A stretch of 64,000 nt of DNA from Cryptomeria japonica (Eukaryota > Streptophyta > Pinopsida > Cupressales > Cupressaceae). Location: positions 554,677,136-554,741,135 of the forward strand of contig NC_081413.1 of assembly GCF_030272615.1 (NCBI RefSeq), in the 5' to 3' direction. This document shows, piece after piece, positions 46,774-59,254 of this stretch; the stretch's first letter is position 1; each line of letters opens with the position of its first letter. The notes beneath the pieces were generated by a model. The model worked only from the letters and a program-made list of their open reading frames with translations. It was not told the DNA's origin and did no database searches. The translations under genes and the position numbers were made by a program.

Positions 46774-48630
46774 TTATTTTAATGTAGGTAGGGGTATCGC
46801 CCCTAGCTTACCTCTGAGGTATTCAAAGGTATCCTTCTGTAGTGGCTTAGTGAAGATATCAACCATATGTTCTTTTGTTGGTATATAATCCAACCTTACT
46901 TCCTTTTCTTGAACCTATTCCTTGAGGTAGTGATATTTGATAGCTATATGCTCTGTCTTGGAATGCATCACTAGATTCTTGGATATGTCGATAGCACTGG
47001 TGTTGTCACAGTGAATTACCATAGGTTCAGTCACCTTTTCTTGGATACCTTCCAATAATTGCTTGATCCATACTACCTGTGTACAGTTGATTGCAGCAGC
47101 CACATACTCTACCTCAGTTGTGGATTGAGAGATGCAGTTTTGTTTCTTTCTTGTCCATGACACAATGCTATCTCCAAGAAAGAATGCACCTCCACTGGTG
47201 CTCTTTCTGTCACCAATGTTCCTTGCCCAATTTGCATCGGTAAAGACATTTAGATTGAAATTACCCTTATGTGGATACCAGAGACCATACTCACCAGTCC
47301 CCTTAAGGTATCTAAATATTCTCTTGACTGCCACCAGGTGAGTCTCTTTTGGATTTGCAACAAATTTGGCAACTAAGCCAACAACTTGTGCTATATCCGG
47401 TCTACTATGTACTGCATATTGCAATTTATCGATCATGGATGGGTAAAGTGTCTCATTCACTTCATGAGCCTTGTCAATTTTGGAGAGCTTGAAACCTATA
47501 ACCATTGGAGTTCCAACAGGTTTGCAATCTTCCATTCCAAAAGTCTTCAATATTTCCCTTATGTACTTGGTCTGGCTAATGAATATACCATTCTTTAGCT
47601 GAGATACTTGCAGACCAATGAAGAATTTTATTTCACCGATCATGGACATTTCAAACTCTTGCTTCATTTGTTCAACAAATCCTCTTCTCATCTCATCATC
47701 TCCTCCAAAGATGATGTCATCTACAAAAAATTCTGCAATCAAATGTTTTCCTTCTACTTGAGTCTTTATATACAATTTACTGTTGTCACTGGTTCTCATG
47801 AATTCTATGCTTAATAGATATGAGTGTAACCTCTCATACCAAGCTCTTGGTGCTTGTTTTAGCCCATATAGAGCCTTCTTTAGCCTGCATACCATATCTA
47901 TTCCATCTTCTAATACAAACCCTTCTGGTTGCTCTATGTACACTTCTTCCTCTAAAACACCATTCAAGAATGCCGATTTGACATCCATTTGGTAAACTTT
48001 GAACTTCTTGTAAGCAGCATAAGCAAGCAAGATTTTGACCCCTTCCAACCTGGCCATCGGTGCAAAGGTTTCTCCACAATCAAAACCTTCTTCTTGAGCA
48101 TACCCTTTGTAGACTAACCTTGCTTTGTTTCTTACTACTTGACCAGTTTCATCCATTTTGTTTCTAAACACCCATTTGGTGCTTATCACATCTTTGTTCT
48201 CCGGTCTAGGCACTAGAGTCCAAGTAATATTTTTCTCAATTTGTTTCAGTTCCTCCTCCATGGCTTTGATCCAGTCTTCATCTTTTAGAGCCTCCTTTGC
48301 TGTTTTGGGCTCAATTTTGGAGAGCAAACATGCATTCTGTCTTGCTTTTCTTCTAGTCAATACTCCCGCATCTTTGTCAGCAATGATACTTTCAGCGGAG
48401 TGATTGTTTCTAACATACCTTGCTAGTACTGGTTCATTTTGTGGAGCTTCTTCTATCGCTTGTGTAGGTTCTACTTCACATGCTTCCTCATTTGCCACTA
48501 CAATAAGATTTTCTTCAACAGGTTCGACCGGTATAGTGTACTCAAATCCTTGATAATCCTCTGGTTCACTTTTGTTATCCTGTTCATTTTTCTCAGAGAA
48601 CTCATCTACTATGACTTTGGCACTCTCCAC
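46774..48630 (-). CDS. Copia A reverse transcriptase and RNase H
   Basis: An open frame of 571 codons (48630-46915) covers the end of the integrase linker, RT and most of RNase H. After one TAG at 46912-46914 the frame continues to a natural stop at 46774 with the usual tail '[16 protein letters not shown]'. Visible motifs: [10 protein letters not shown] (residues 215-224, first catalytic Asp), [14 protein letters not shown] (255-268), FVDDIIFGG (302-310, the usual YVDD has Phe for Tyr), TDANWA (464-469) and HCDNTSAI (540-547) of RNase H. All catalytic acids of RT that I can place are retained. It has no start codon of its own and is part of a gag-pol polyprotein. Upstream pol is broken, so no intact polyprotein can be made from this copy. 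Confidence 0.9.
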
Positions 48631-48679
48631 AATCTTACCGGTCCTTTTGTTCAGGCACCGGTATGCTTTACTCTTTGTG

Positions 48680-49841
48680 GACTAACTTAAGAAGGTTCCT
48701 TCATCACTCTTGGGATCAAAATTTCTAGAGTACTCATCCCTCTTGATATAGAACCCGCTTCTAAATACTTTGAAATAACTAACATTGGGTGAGTATCCAT
48801 ACCATAAGTCATAGGGAGTTTTATTTGTCCCTTTCTTCACCTGTATCTGGTTTAAGGTGTACACAACAATGCTTATTGCTTGTCTCTAGAAGATATGTGG
48901 AATATCCTTCTATATCATCAAAGTCCTCGCACAATCAATTTGAGTTTTGTTCCTTCTTTCAGCAACCCCCTTCTGCTGAGGTGTTCTGGGTGTAGACATC
49001 TATCTCATAATCCTCTGTTCTTCATAGTAATTCATAAAATATTTAGAGGTGAACTCTCCTCCTCTATCTGATCTCAGACATTTTAGATTCTTATGCGTTC
49101 CTCTCTCTATTAAAGCCTTGAAGACCTTAAACATGTGAAAGGCTTCAGATTTTTTCTTTCAAGAATACAACCCACATCTTTCTTGAGAAGTCATCTACAA
49201 AAAACATGAAATACCGGTCCCCATAGAAACTCTTGGTCCTCATAGGACCACACAAATCTGTATGAACTAAGTCCAACCCATTTTCATATGAATAAGATTT
49301 TTTGGTTAAACTAGACCCTGTCAACTTTCCTAGTTGGCATTCTTTACACATAGCAATTTCATGTTTCATAATATTAGGCATACCTCTGACAGACTTCATT
49401 TTACTGACTTTTTCTATGCTATCAAAGTTAACATGACACAGTCTTTTGTGCCAGAACCAACTAGCTTCTACCTTTGCCATTATACAACTTACTTATGGTG
49501 GTATCTAGGTGAAACAGATTACCTCTAGATTGTTTATCGGTAGCAATCAGACTTCCTGGTTTGTCATTTATTTTGCATATTCCTTCATTGAATTCTAACC
49601 GGTAATCCTTATTGTTAAGTTGTGCAACACTTAACAGACTATATTTTAGCCCTTCTACCCAATAAACATCTTCACAATTTTTTTTATCATTTAGGGCTAT
49701 AGATCCCTTACCTTTTACTTCACAAGGAGCATCATTGCTGAATCTCACCGTTCCTCCCTTATAGTCCTCCATGCCGAGGGATTTATTTATGTCACTGGTC
49801 ATGTGGTGAGTGAAACCACTCCAATTACCCAGTCTCCACAT
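48680..49841 (-). pseudogene. Copia A protease and integrase, broken
   Basis: Pieces read in order on the minus strand. The protease region at 49841-49461 has HHMTSD, but the active-site DSG is lost (sequence GNWSGFTHHM). The GAG_pre-integrase and integrase start lies at 49480-49145 (HKRLCHVNFDSI, CKECQLGK, then VHTDLCGPM with the first catalytic Asp). The middle near 49090-49040 has LRSDRGGEFTS (second Asp), then TPQQKGVAERRNKT (the Glu), and the end at 48864-48682. At least three stops and one or more shifts separate them. The order matches copia pol (protease, integrase, RT, RNase H). Confidence 0.8.
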
Positions 49842-50872
49842 TGGTTTGAACTAGATATCAGTGCCCTATCACTTTCCTTTGTGTTATCTTCCTTTACCAC
49901 TACAATTGCAATTTGCATCTCCATCAGATCCTTCTGATTCTTCATCAGTAACTCCTTCTGCAAGATAGCACTCTTGTCTTTGTAGCTTCTAAAATTATCC
50001 TTCCTATCATTATCAGGACATATGGATGCAATATGACCCATTCTATTGCAAGAGAAACACTTTAAGTGGAGTTTACCTTTGTACTTTCCTTTTCCTCTTG
50101 GCAGCCTTCTTGCTAATAGAGCTTCAATCTCATCTTGTTCTCATTCTTTAGATAATAGGTTATCACATTCATGAGAATGACCGGTTCTTGTAGTAGAAAT
50201 GTTTCTGGTTTCTTTTATTCTCCTTGTTGGTGCATGTATCATGGAAGCTTTGAAGGAAACATCAATCTTTGGTACATTGTTATCATAGTTGCTCAATTCA
50301 AAGGCAGTCAACTTTTTGATTAGTGAGTCAAGTGAAACGCTAATTGTTCCCAGGGATCTGAGTTCCTGAATTGCAGAAACTCTTATGGTATATTGTGGTA
50401 GCAAGGTTCTCAAGATTTTTCTGACCACATCATCTTCTTAAAGCTTTCCTCCAACACTTTTGATGGAAATTACTACATCCTTTATTCTTTTGTTATATTG
50501 TTCTATATTTTCACCTTCCTGCATCCTCATCTCATCAAATTTGCCTCTCAAGTTGTCCACCTTAGCCTTTTGAAAATGAGGATCTCCTCCATAAACAATC
50601 TTCAACTTATTCCACATCTCATAGGCTATTTTTAGATCTTGAACTTCATCATACTCATTATCAGACAAGTTACTAGCAATCAAATCCATAGTTGCAGTGT
50701 TGTCTTGCCTTTCTTTGATCTGATTTGCAGTGAGAACCTCTGTAGGTTCATTGTATTCTATGATTGCATGATTCCAGTATTGATCTCCTAGGGTTCTTAG
50801 GTAGAGCTTCATTCTACCACACCATAAGGTGTAATTCTCTTTAGAGAACTTAGGGCCCTCCTTTCGCATCAT
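49842..50872 (-). pseudogene. Copia A gag
   Basis: Starts near 50872. A UBN2-type gag domain (KFSKENYTLWCGRMKLYL, then MWNKLKIVYGGD, then MRMQEGENIEQYNKRI) is followed after a TAA by a second block (50428-50141). The zinc knuckle CFSCNRMGHIASIC lies at about 50060-50020. Stops near 50438 and 50141 and a shift before the protease break the frame. This is the only gag in the window with its N-terminal domain. The PBS lies 50 bp upstream. Confidence 0.8.
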
Positions 50873-50921
50873 CTTGGATCTTTCCTTAAGCTATTAAGCT
50901 CTTTTGAATCTAAGGACCAAA

Positions 50922-50933
50922 GCTCTAATACCA
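50922..50933 (-). other. Primer-binding site of copia A
   Basis: On the minus strand it reads TGGTATTAGAGC, one base different from TGGTATCAGAGC, the complement of the initiator Met-tRNA 3' end. It lies next to the inner end of the 5' LTR (LTR end at 50936). Confidence 0.8.
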
Positions 50934-50935
50934 AT

Positions 50936-51009
50936 TGTTAGTCCCAAACGATGTTGAGAGGGGAAGGGTGAATCAACACTTTCTCGGTTTTACAAAATTA
51001 AAATCTTTT
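50936..51009 (-). repeat. 5' LTR of copia A, inner part
   Basis: It matches the first about 70 bp of the other LTR in plus sense (TGTTAGTCCCAAACGATGTTGAGAG compared with 44809 on, in short pieces). It is cut by copia B at 51010. The last five bases, CTTTT, are the target duplication of B. Confidence 0.9.
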
Positions 51010-52446
51010 TGATGATATGATGAAAGAATAAGTATCTAGTAGAATACTGAGAGGGGGGGGGGGGTGAATTAGTATACTTAAAAATAGATACAAACTCCCA
51101 AACTCAAAATAAACTTATCAACAAAATAGTTCTGTCAAAATAATATCTCAAAGATTACCAACATCAACCAATATCAACCGGTTTGACTATTATACCAACT
51201 TAACAGTAAACAACTTCAATCTTGTAAACATCAACAATTCTTAATCAAATATCAACATTTTCAACTCTCATGCTTCTAGTTATCATGCCTTAATCAAATC
51301 AATAAATAAGATCATAACCACAAAAGAATTCACCACTTGACACAAATATTTATACGTGGAAAACCCAAATAGGTAAAAACCACAGTGAGATGAGACTCAC
51401 AAGGATAGCTATCTAAACTCTTTTGAAGTTCACACAGTTAGGAGCCAAGCCTGTTAAAGCTTTACAATAAGTCCTGTTAAGAACTGATTCTGTTAGGAAT
51501 CACTTGGTTAGGAGATTTTACAAATATGCCTTGATAAAAGCACAATACCCTTTTAGGAGTAACCATGGTAAAGGATTTGAGAATCCAAACTAATGGACCA
51601 CCTTGTTAGAGGGTTTAGAAAGTAACCAAGCTTGTTAGAGCTTACCCTGTTATTTCAATTTCTGCTATGATTGTTAGAAAACAACAGGTTTTTCTTGATT
51701 TGTTTGAATAGAACTACATCTTCTTGATCAGATCCTTCTTAAGCTTCAAATCCGCCTTCACTCAAACTACATATCCATTCTCCTGGTTAGGCAACCTCAC
51801 ACTCAACTAATTTATGTCAACTTTGCCAACACTCTTACAAACAACTTCATCAACCTTAAATACAAATCAAATAGGTCGGTAGCACAACAAAAACCTAATT
51901 CTCATCATCGAGATTACAAAAAAGTTGATACAATATTGACCATTAGAAATCATAACAATCTCTTCACATTTAACAAGAAAATTCCAACCACTCTATAGTC
52001 ATCGTTTCATCGGACTTGTAACTCATCACGCGCTATGTATTTGATGCAATCCACTTTGCTCCTTTCCAAGACAATCAAATGCGCCAAAACAATTTGAAAT
52101 TATCTTCATACAATGACCACATGGGTCATTACCATTACCACTCAACATCAAATCTTAAACCAACAAACTTTGATCGATTAGGGTTTAACAAAAACAACTG
52201 GTAGGGTTTATGGGTTACAAAACATAGAAAGGTTTAACCTTATTCACCGGTTCAACTTACAAACTACCATATATCGGTTTACAACATCTTCCACAAAGTT
52301 TATCATACTGGTTACAATACAAAAGCAATATCAACAATAACATCATCAAAATCATGAATACCATTTATCGGTTCAATTGACATCAATGATAACATATCAT
52401 TAATGCAATCTGTATACAAAATGCCAACAATCTAAAAATACCAACA
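51010..52446 (-). repeat. 3' LTR of copia B
   Basis: In plus sense it begins TGATGATATG, followed by 'actgaga' and a G13-type run at about 51050-51063. It ends AAAATACCAACA, followed by the PPT complement 'atctccccctttgg'. It has the conserved hairpin (GTGG 51356-51359, CCAC 51380-51383) and a series of 'ggttaggagatttta'-like phrases after it. Confidence 0.9.
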
Positions 52447-52777
52447 ATCTCCCCCTTTGGCATTGATGTCAATACAAATATCAATGCCTCTGATTTGCTG
52501 TTGTGATTAGTGAATAGGAATCCTGGTTTACATACCAAGTATTCACCATGCTTTGTCTATCATCATTCTATCACTGGTTCATCTAATCAAACACATAATT
52601 TTTCTCCCCCTTTGACAACAATGCCAAATTGAAAGTAAAATATGTAATATCAAAATCTCACTATGTATCAACAACATACTACAACTGGATGCTCCCCCTA
52701 TGGAATACATCTACTTCTTCATCAATCCATGCAAAATTCTGCAAGTAGTTCAGGGATTGATGCAATCAACATCATGT

Positions 52778-55700
52778 TCAACCGACTTCATGAAGAGGGA
52801 CAACCCCCAACTGACTTCTAAGATACTCAAAAGTGGTCTTAGGAAGAGGTTTGGTAAAGATATCTACAAGCTACTTCCGGGTTGAAACATGCTCTAAGAT
52901 AACATCTTTACTTTCAACTTTCTCCCTCAAAAAGTGATACTTCAATTCAATGTGCTTAGTCCTTGCGTTTAAAACAGGATTCTTAGAAATATTAATTTCA
53001 CTTGTATTATCATACAAAATCTTGATAGGTTTTGAGATCTTCATCTTAAAACCTTCCAAAATGTGCCTCATCCAAATAGCTTGTGTGCAATTCATATAAG
53101 TTGATACATACTTAGCTTCAACAATAGATTGTGAAGTACAACTCTGCTTTTTACTACTCCATGAAACTAGCCTTCCTCCTAGAAAGAATGCTCCACCAGT
53201 AGTACTTTTCTAGTCATCTATATGTCCTGCCCAATCAGCATCTATGTACACCTTCAAATCAAAATTACCTCCATATGGATACCATAATCCATAGTCAACT
53301 ATACCTTTCAGATATCTAAAAATTCTCTTGGTTGCTATCAGACGTGCTTCCTTTGGATTCTTCTGAAATCTAGCAACTATACCAACTGCATGGGAAATAT
53401 CCGATCGACTGTGAATAACTTAGTGCAATTTTCCAATCATTGACATGTATTCTTTCTCATCTACAGACTTAGATGTGTCTTCCTTGGACAATTTACAACC
53501 TGTAACCCTTGGAGTTCCAACTAGTTTACAGTCACTCATGCCAAAAGCATTCAAAAAATTTTTCACATACTTGGATTGAGTAATGAAAATACCATTATTC
53601 ATCTGATGTATCTGCAAACCTATGAAATCTTTTATTTCCCCTACTAATGACATCTCAAACTCATTCTTCATTTCATCAGCAAAACTGTTGCTCATGACAT
53701 CATTACCTCCAAATATAATGTATCAACAAATGCTTCACTAACTAGTATTTTATCTCCTTCAGACTTGAGAAAAATGTTGTTGTCATCACTGGTTCTTGCA
53801 AATTCTATCTTCATCAGATGTGTATGAAGCCTTTCATACCATTCTCTAGGTGCTTGATTTAATCCATACAAAGCTTTATGCAATTTGCATACCATGTCTT
53901 CTTTATCTGTCAATGCATAACCATCATGCTGCTCTATATAAACTTCTTCTTCCAATATCCCATTAAAAAATGTAGACTTACCATCCATTTGGTATACCTT
54001 GAACTTCTTGTGAGCTACAAATGCAAGTAATGTTCTTACTCCTTCTAGTCTTGCTACTGGTGCAAAAGCTTCTCCGTAATCTTCTCCTTCTTCTTGCACA
54101 TAACCTTTGCAAACTAATCTTGCCTTATTGCGAACTACAAAACCATCCTCATTCAACTTGTTTCTGAACACCCATTTAGTACCCATGATATTCTTGTTTA
54201 CCGATTAGGGTACCAGGGTCCAAGTGTTGTTCTTCTCAATTTGATCTAATTCTTCTTCCATTGCCTTAACCCAATGATCATCACCAAATGCCTCCTTAGC
54301 ACTTCTAGGTTCAAAGGTGGAGATCATGCAAGAGTTCTCTCTAACTCTCCTTCTAGTAAGTAATCCAACATCCTTATTCCCAATAATCTTCCCAAGACTG
54401 TGATTCAGTCTCACATACCTAGGAATAACATGATCATTCTCCTTAGGTTCAGCTTATTCAACATCTTCTTCTTCTGAAATTATCTGTTCTGGTTGAACAA
54501 GTATATCAGGATTTGCCTTACCTCTTTTAGATTGAACTGTTTCAGGTTCTAAAAGAAAAATACAAGGATCTTCATCCTTTTTCTCTAAACTGGTTCCTTC
54601 TAAAACTTCAGAACATTCATCTACACAAGCATCAACACTCTCAACAATTCTCTGAGTTCGGTTATTGAAACATTTGTAGGCCTTACTCCTTGTGGAATAG
54701 CCATGAAATATGCCTTCATCACTCTTCGCTTCAAACTTGCCAATGTAATCACCTCTTTTAATAAAAAATTTACTACCAAAGATGTTAAAGTAACTAACAT
54801 TAGGTGATCTTCCATACCAATACTCATAAGGTGTCTTGTCCTTACCTTTTTTTCACCAGAACTCGGTTCATTGTGTAGACTGTTGTACTTACAACTTCTC
54901 TCCAAAATGTTTTCACTACACCTCCTTGTATCAACATAGTTCTAGCAACTTCAACCACTGACCAATTGTTTCTCTTTGCTATACCATTTTGTTGTGGTGT
55001 CCTTGGTGCAGAAAGCTGCCGCTTATACCTTTCTCATCACAATACTTAGTGAACTCCACAGAAGTGAATTCATTGCCTTGATCTGTTCTCAGAAATTTAA
55101 TCTTTTTGTCACTCTCCTTCTCAGTTAAGGCCCTGAATGCCTTGAATTTACCAAAAGCTTCATTATTATCTTTCAAGAATGTGACCCACATCATCTTTGA
55201 ATAGTAATCAGTGAAGATCATGAAATATCTATCACCTGAAATGCTTCTAGTTCTTATTAGTTCACATAGATTAGTATGAACCAAATCCAACAAGTGCTCT
55301 ATTGAGAAAGACTTGCTGTTGAAAGTAGAAGAAGTCATCTTCCCTAACTGACATTCTTTACAAAGAGCATTAACCAGTTTGTCTATCTAAGGTAGACCTC
55401 TTACTATCTTAGACTTGCTCACTGTAACAATATTGTCAAAATTTATATGAAAAAATCTTCTATGCCAAAGCCAACTATCATCTATCTTTGCAATCAGACA
55501 ATTGCTAACTTTTGGATTAAGATGAAATAGATTACCTCTGGCCTATTTACCAGTTGCAATCAATTCACCTTTATTTTCAAAGATTTTGCACATGTCATTT
55601 CTAAATTCCAGTGGGTATCCTGTGTCATTCAGCTGTGCCACACTCAGAAGATTGTGCTTAAGACCTTCAACCCAATAAACATCATCAACACTACTCTTCC

Positions 55701-56133
55701 CATTAAGAGAAATAACTCCCTTGCCTTTAACCATAAAAGGTGAGTCATTGCTAAATCTGACAACACCACCATCAAACTCTTTCAAGGAAAGAAATTTGCT
55801 CTGATCACTAGTCATGTGATGTGAACAACCACTATCAATGATGCAATCATCAGAGTTATCCATCCTAGACACTAAAGCCTTTTGGTCAGATGTCTCTTCC
55901 TTAATAGCCACAAACATAATATCTTCACTAGCATCATCATCAGTAATATCACTATCAATAGCTACAAGACAATCTCTCTTGCCTTTACCCTTATACTTCT
56001 TAAATTTGTCTCTCTTGTGTTCATTTTCACTATTAGGGCAATTAGCTGCTATATGCCCAATCTTATTGTAAGTAAAACATTTCAACGGTAGCTTACCTAT
56101 GTATTTACCAGTGCCTCTAGGAAGTCGGTACAA
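52778..56133 (-). pseudogene. Copia B pol, broken
   Basis: The 5' piece (56133-55543) has a decayed knuckle, CFTYNKIGHIAANC (second Cys replaced by Tyr), and an intact-looking protease site DSGCSHHMT. Integrase follows at about 55440-54980 (DLVHTNLCE: first Asp replaced by Asn; LRTDQGNEFTS retained). The linker is at 54905-54205. RT at 54186-53692 has YQMDGKSTFFNG, but the YVDD box is destroyed by a shift (FVDTLYLE). Next come 53695-53420 and RNase H at about 53300-52871 (DADWAGH, YDNTSEINISKN with Cys/Asp changes). The natural stop is at 52778. Several stops and shifts make it non-functional. Confidence 0.85.
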
Positions 56134-56149
56134 TCTAGACCGTTATAAA

Positions 56150-56645
56150 TCATAACAATCTCTTCATATTTAACAAGAAAATTTCAACTGCTCCATAATC
56201 ACCGCTTCATCGGACTTGTAACTCATCACATGCTATGCATTTGATGCAATCCACTTTTCTCCTTTCCAAGACAATCAAATGTGCCAAAAAAATCTGAACT
56301 TATCTTCATACAATGACCACACGTGTCATTACCATTACTGCTCAACATCAGATCTTAAACCAACAAACTTTGATCGGTTAGGGTTTAACAAAAAAACTGG
56401 TAGGGTTTACCGGTTACAAAACATAGAAAGGTTTAACCTTATTCACCGGTTCAACTTACAAACTACCATATACTGGTTTAAAACATCTTCCACAAAGTTT
56501 ATCATATCGGTTACAATACAAAAGAAATATCAACAATAACATCAACAATATCAACAATACCATTTACCGGTTCAATTGACATCAATGACAACATATCATT
56601 AATGCAATCTATATGAAAAATGCCAACAATCTGAAAATACCAACA
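56150..56645 (-). repeat. 5' LTR remnant of copia B
   Basis: It matches 51945-52446 of the other B LTR ('aaatcataacaatctcttca.atttaacaagaaaatt' onward) up to the shared CCAACA end. The inner two thirds are deleted and the remnant adjoins gag sequence directly. Confidence 0.85.
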
Positions 56646-58114
56646 CTTTTAAAAATCAAGTCAACACTAACTTAATATTCATCAATACAAACAATTATTG
56701 TAGAAGAACATGCATGCATGAAGAGATACACAGTAACACCAAGATTTATCTCGTGGAAATCCAAATGGGAGAAAACAATGGCGTGAGTAGAAACTCACAA
56801 AATTTGCACTCTTTTGGAGTACACCCGGTGAGGAGCCATCCCTGTTAGGAGATTACAAAGACATTGTTAGGTGCCACTCAGTTAAGGGATTTTATTTAAG
56901 GCCTATTAGTGCCTTTTACCTTGTTAGAGGTAGCCTTGTTAAAGGACTTAGGAACATCAATTAAGATGTCACCCAGATAAAGGATTTTACAAAGGGACCT
57001 ATTAAAGTCCACCCGGTTAAGGGATTTGAGTTGCAATGGTTAGAAAGCAACATGAAGTTGATATGTTGAAATAGATATTGATAGCTTGATCAGATCACAA
57101 TGAAAATCATACTCTATCTGCACTGGTGTGTTTTCTCTACACTACACTGGTTCTTTGCTTATACCCTCGGCTCTGCAGTCTACCGACCCTCTGCTCATAC
57201 CCTCGGCTTTGCACTCTGTCAGTCTATTTCACACACACTTTGCTGTGTTAAATCATTTTCCACTTCCTCACTCTTCACTCCACACTTTGGATTGTCACTC
57301 ACTGGATCTTCTCTTTGCAAATTTTTCGAACAAGAATATTTTGTATGAACTCAAAATACTTTATACACTTTCTGTTGTCACATTTAGGTGTTTCCTCAAT
57401 TAATGCAAACACAGATTTTGGTAGATTTCAAATTCAAATTCTCTCGCTCTTTCTTTGCGCACCCTGCAACAATTCCACCAGCTACTCATCCAAATTTGCC
57501 ACTGCATCTCCCAAAAATAACAAGTTCAGGTCAAGTCCAGTCTTTTAAATGCGAACCAAAAAATCCGCAAGTAATCATTGTCTAACTGCATGATAACTAA
57601 AGTTGACTTCAAAAACCTTTAATTTGGCGTTGACACAAACTCACCAACTAACCTTTTACCATCGCTCCAAGATTTATGGTGACCACCTATATTCCTTTTG
57701 CTTCACTAGTCTATCGATATACCATTGTTCTCTTCATTACTTGTTCATCCTTTGATACCAGTTTGCAGTATTTCCATCAGGCCTCTTTTCCTATTTGCCA
57801 ATGAGGTTCCGGTTTGCATAGAAACTAAAGCCTTCTTTCCTAAGTCATCTTTTGTGACTTCATCATTATCAAAATGGCCAACTTGAAGATCTAATCTTAA
57901 CACCGATCTTCTTGAATGACAAACCGGTTAGCTTAGTCTATCTTCCCTTGAGCTTATTGAGCCTTGATCATCTATCTCTGATGTTGTATGTTTTTTGAAA
58001 GCCATTACCTCTGCTACTAAGATACATCACTCCACCAGTCAGTGTTGGTCATCAATGATAAATCTTAGCTAATAAACCGGTTCACTTGATTAACCAGTTT
58101 TGTCAATGCCAACA
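56646..58114 (-). repeat. 5' LTR of copia A, outer part
   Basis: It resumes after copia B with the duplicated CTTTT, then 'aaatcaagtcaacactaactt' as at 44890, and continues to ATGCCAACA at 58114. Together with 50936-51009 it makes about 1.54 kb, close to the 1.56 kb of the other LTR. Its hairpin right arm is damaged (CAATGG for CCACGG at 56766). Confidence 0.9.
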
Positions 58115-58119
58115 ATGTG
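58115..58119. other. Target-site duplication ATGTG, right of copia A
   Basis: Second copy of the duplication at 44804-44808. It marks the exact right edge of copia A. Confidence 0.9.
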
Positions 58120-58270
58120 ATCAAGAGAAAAGAGCAGGGCAGTGAAGAGAAGATATTTGGACATCTAAATCGAGCTCACAAAGATTCAAAAGTGATTTCT
58201 TGTTCTTGATTGTATCAAAAGGTATTTATCTATTTCATGAAGCTATCTGTTTTCAAACCCTAGATTTGAA

Positions 58271-58628
58271 ATGGAATCAACATCTAGAATTGCTACCTCA
58301 TTGGTTGTTGATATTAAGGATAGAGATAGAGTTATTTTCAAGAAACACCCCTTCAAGTCTGTCAAAGATGATCTGAAAGGAGCATTCTCTTTGATACCCT
58401 ACCTATTCTTTACAATGAGGATATTAGGGCATACATCCATTGTGATCTTCAAGAGCTTGGTAATGCTGGTATGTTGTTCCTATACAACAAACATTTGGCT
58501 GACAACTTGTGTAACCTCAAACTTGAATATAAGATTCTTCAAGACAAGGGTTTTTCACAGTTCATCCATTTCTCGTTGTTTGATGAAGCATAATGGATTC
58601 GGTATATCCTTAGTCGAGTCTATATGTA
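58271..58628 (+). pseudogene. Accessory ORF of the + strand element, N-terminal part
   Basis: An ATG at 58271 opens a frame reading ESTSRIATSLVVDIKDRDRV and on to about 58405. After a +1/-1 shift a plausible continuation in another frame reads DIRAYIHCDLQELGNAGMLF to about 58590, with a TAA-type break after FDEA. The sequence 58120-58270 resumes the + strand element interrupted by copia A, so gag is followed by this ORF without pol. I do not recognise the domain. It may be the front of the protein whose rear lies at 41219-41969. The gypsy remnant interrupts it at 58629. Confidence 0.45.
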
Positions 58629-58948
58629 TATCTATGAACATGAAAATGCAAGAAATGTTTTTATTATAAAATATAACACATACAAATGCTAAAGATACAT
58701 TTAACAAGATACATAATGAGTCAACTATCAAATGTCCTCAAGGCCCCATAATGATGCTACACAAGGTTATACATCATTATTATAACCATCCACATAACAT
58801 GAAACATCATAGTCATATATAAATCCAAGAAGCATAGACAAGCATCACAATCCAAAACCAAAATCGATCAACACCAAAATATGGGTTGAACCACATTGAA
58901 CACAAATCACAGAGCCTGACAAGCCAAAAGAGGGAGGGGCATTACACA
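58629..58948 (-). repeat. 3' LTR of the gypsy remnant
   Basis: Its left 70 bp ('atctatgaacatgaaaatg' through 'aaatgctaaagatac') match 60535-60603 of the other LTR. It ends ...ATTACACA before the PPT complement. The terminal TGTCACGCCC block seen in the other LTR is missing here. Confidence 0.7.
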
Positions 58949-59254
58949 TCCTCCCCCTAGAATCAGGCTTACTCCTAGAAGCTTTCTGAGGAAATAACTC
59001 ATGCAAATAGAAGACTCCATTGAAAGATCCTACTGCATCCAAATCAACTCCAAAAACCTCTATCTCTAAGAACCCGAAGCCTGAACTCCCGAACGTCCAC
59101 ATCCTTGATGACCTATTGCTCGACCATGACCTAATGACTCTATCACCATATCTTGAATCTCCTCTCAGTGGTTATCAATTACTACATGAATCTTGTAGCT
59201 CTTTCTTGCATCTCCAATGGTGGGTTTTGTATTAGCTGCCCACGGCTAGATCCT

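Larger units (their letters stand above)
51010..56645 (-). mobile_element. Copia B, inserted in the 5' LTR of copia A
   Basis: It runs in plus sense from TGATGATATG to ATACCAACA and is flanked by CTTTT at 51005-51009 and 56646-56650. It has a complete 3' LTR (51010-52446), broken pol, and a 5' LTR cut to its outer about 500 bp. An internal deletion joins the gag zinc-knuckle region at about 56133 to the middle of the 5' LTR. PBS, most of gag and about 900 bp of LTR are missing. It shares the PPT junction and coding similarity with copia A but has a different LTR, so it is a sister family. Confidence 0.9.
44809..58114 (-). mobile_element. Copia A: full-length LTR retrotransposon, interrupted by copia B
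   Basis: Both LTRs, PPT, PBS, gag, protease region, integrase, RT and RNase H are present on the minus strand, flanked by the ATGTG duplication. Its 5' LTR is split by copia B (51010-56645). Without B and one TSD copy the element is about 7.7 kb. LTRs are about 1.55 kb. Gag lies at 50872-50041, the protease and integrase region at 49841-48680, and RT-RNase H at 48630-46774. Long LTRs and the extended PPT shared with the + strand family suggest one copia lineage; I do not assign it further. Confidence 0.9.
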
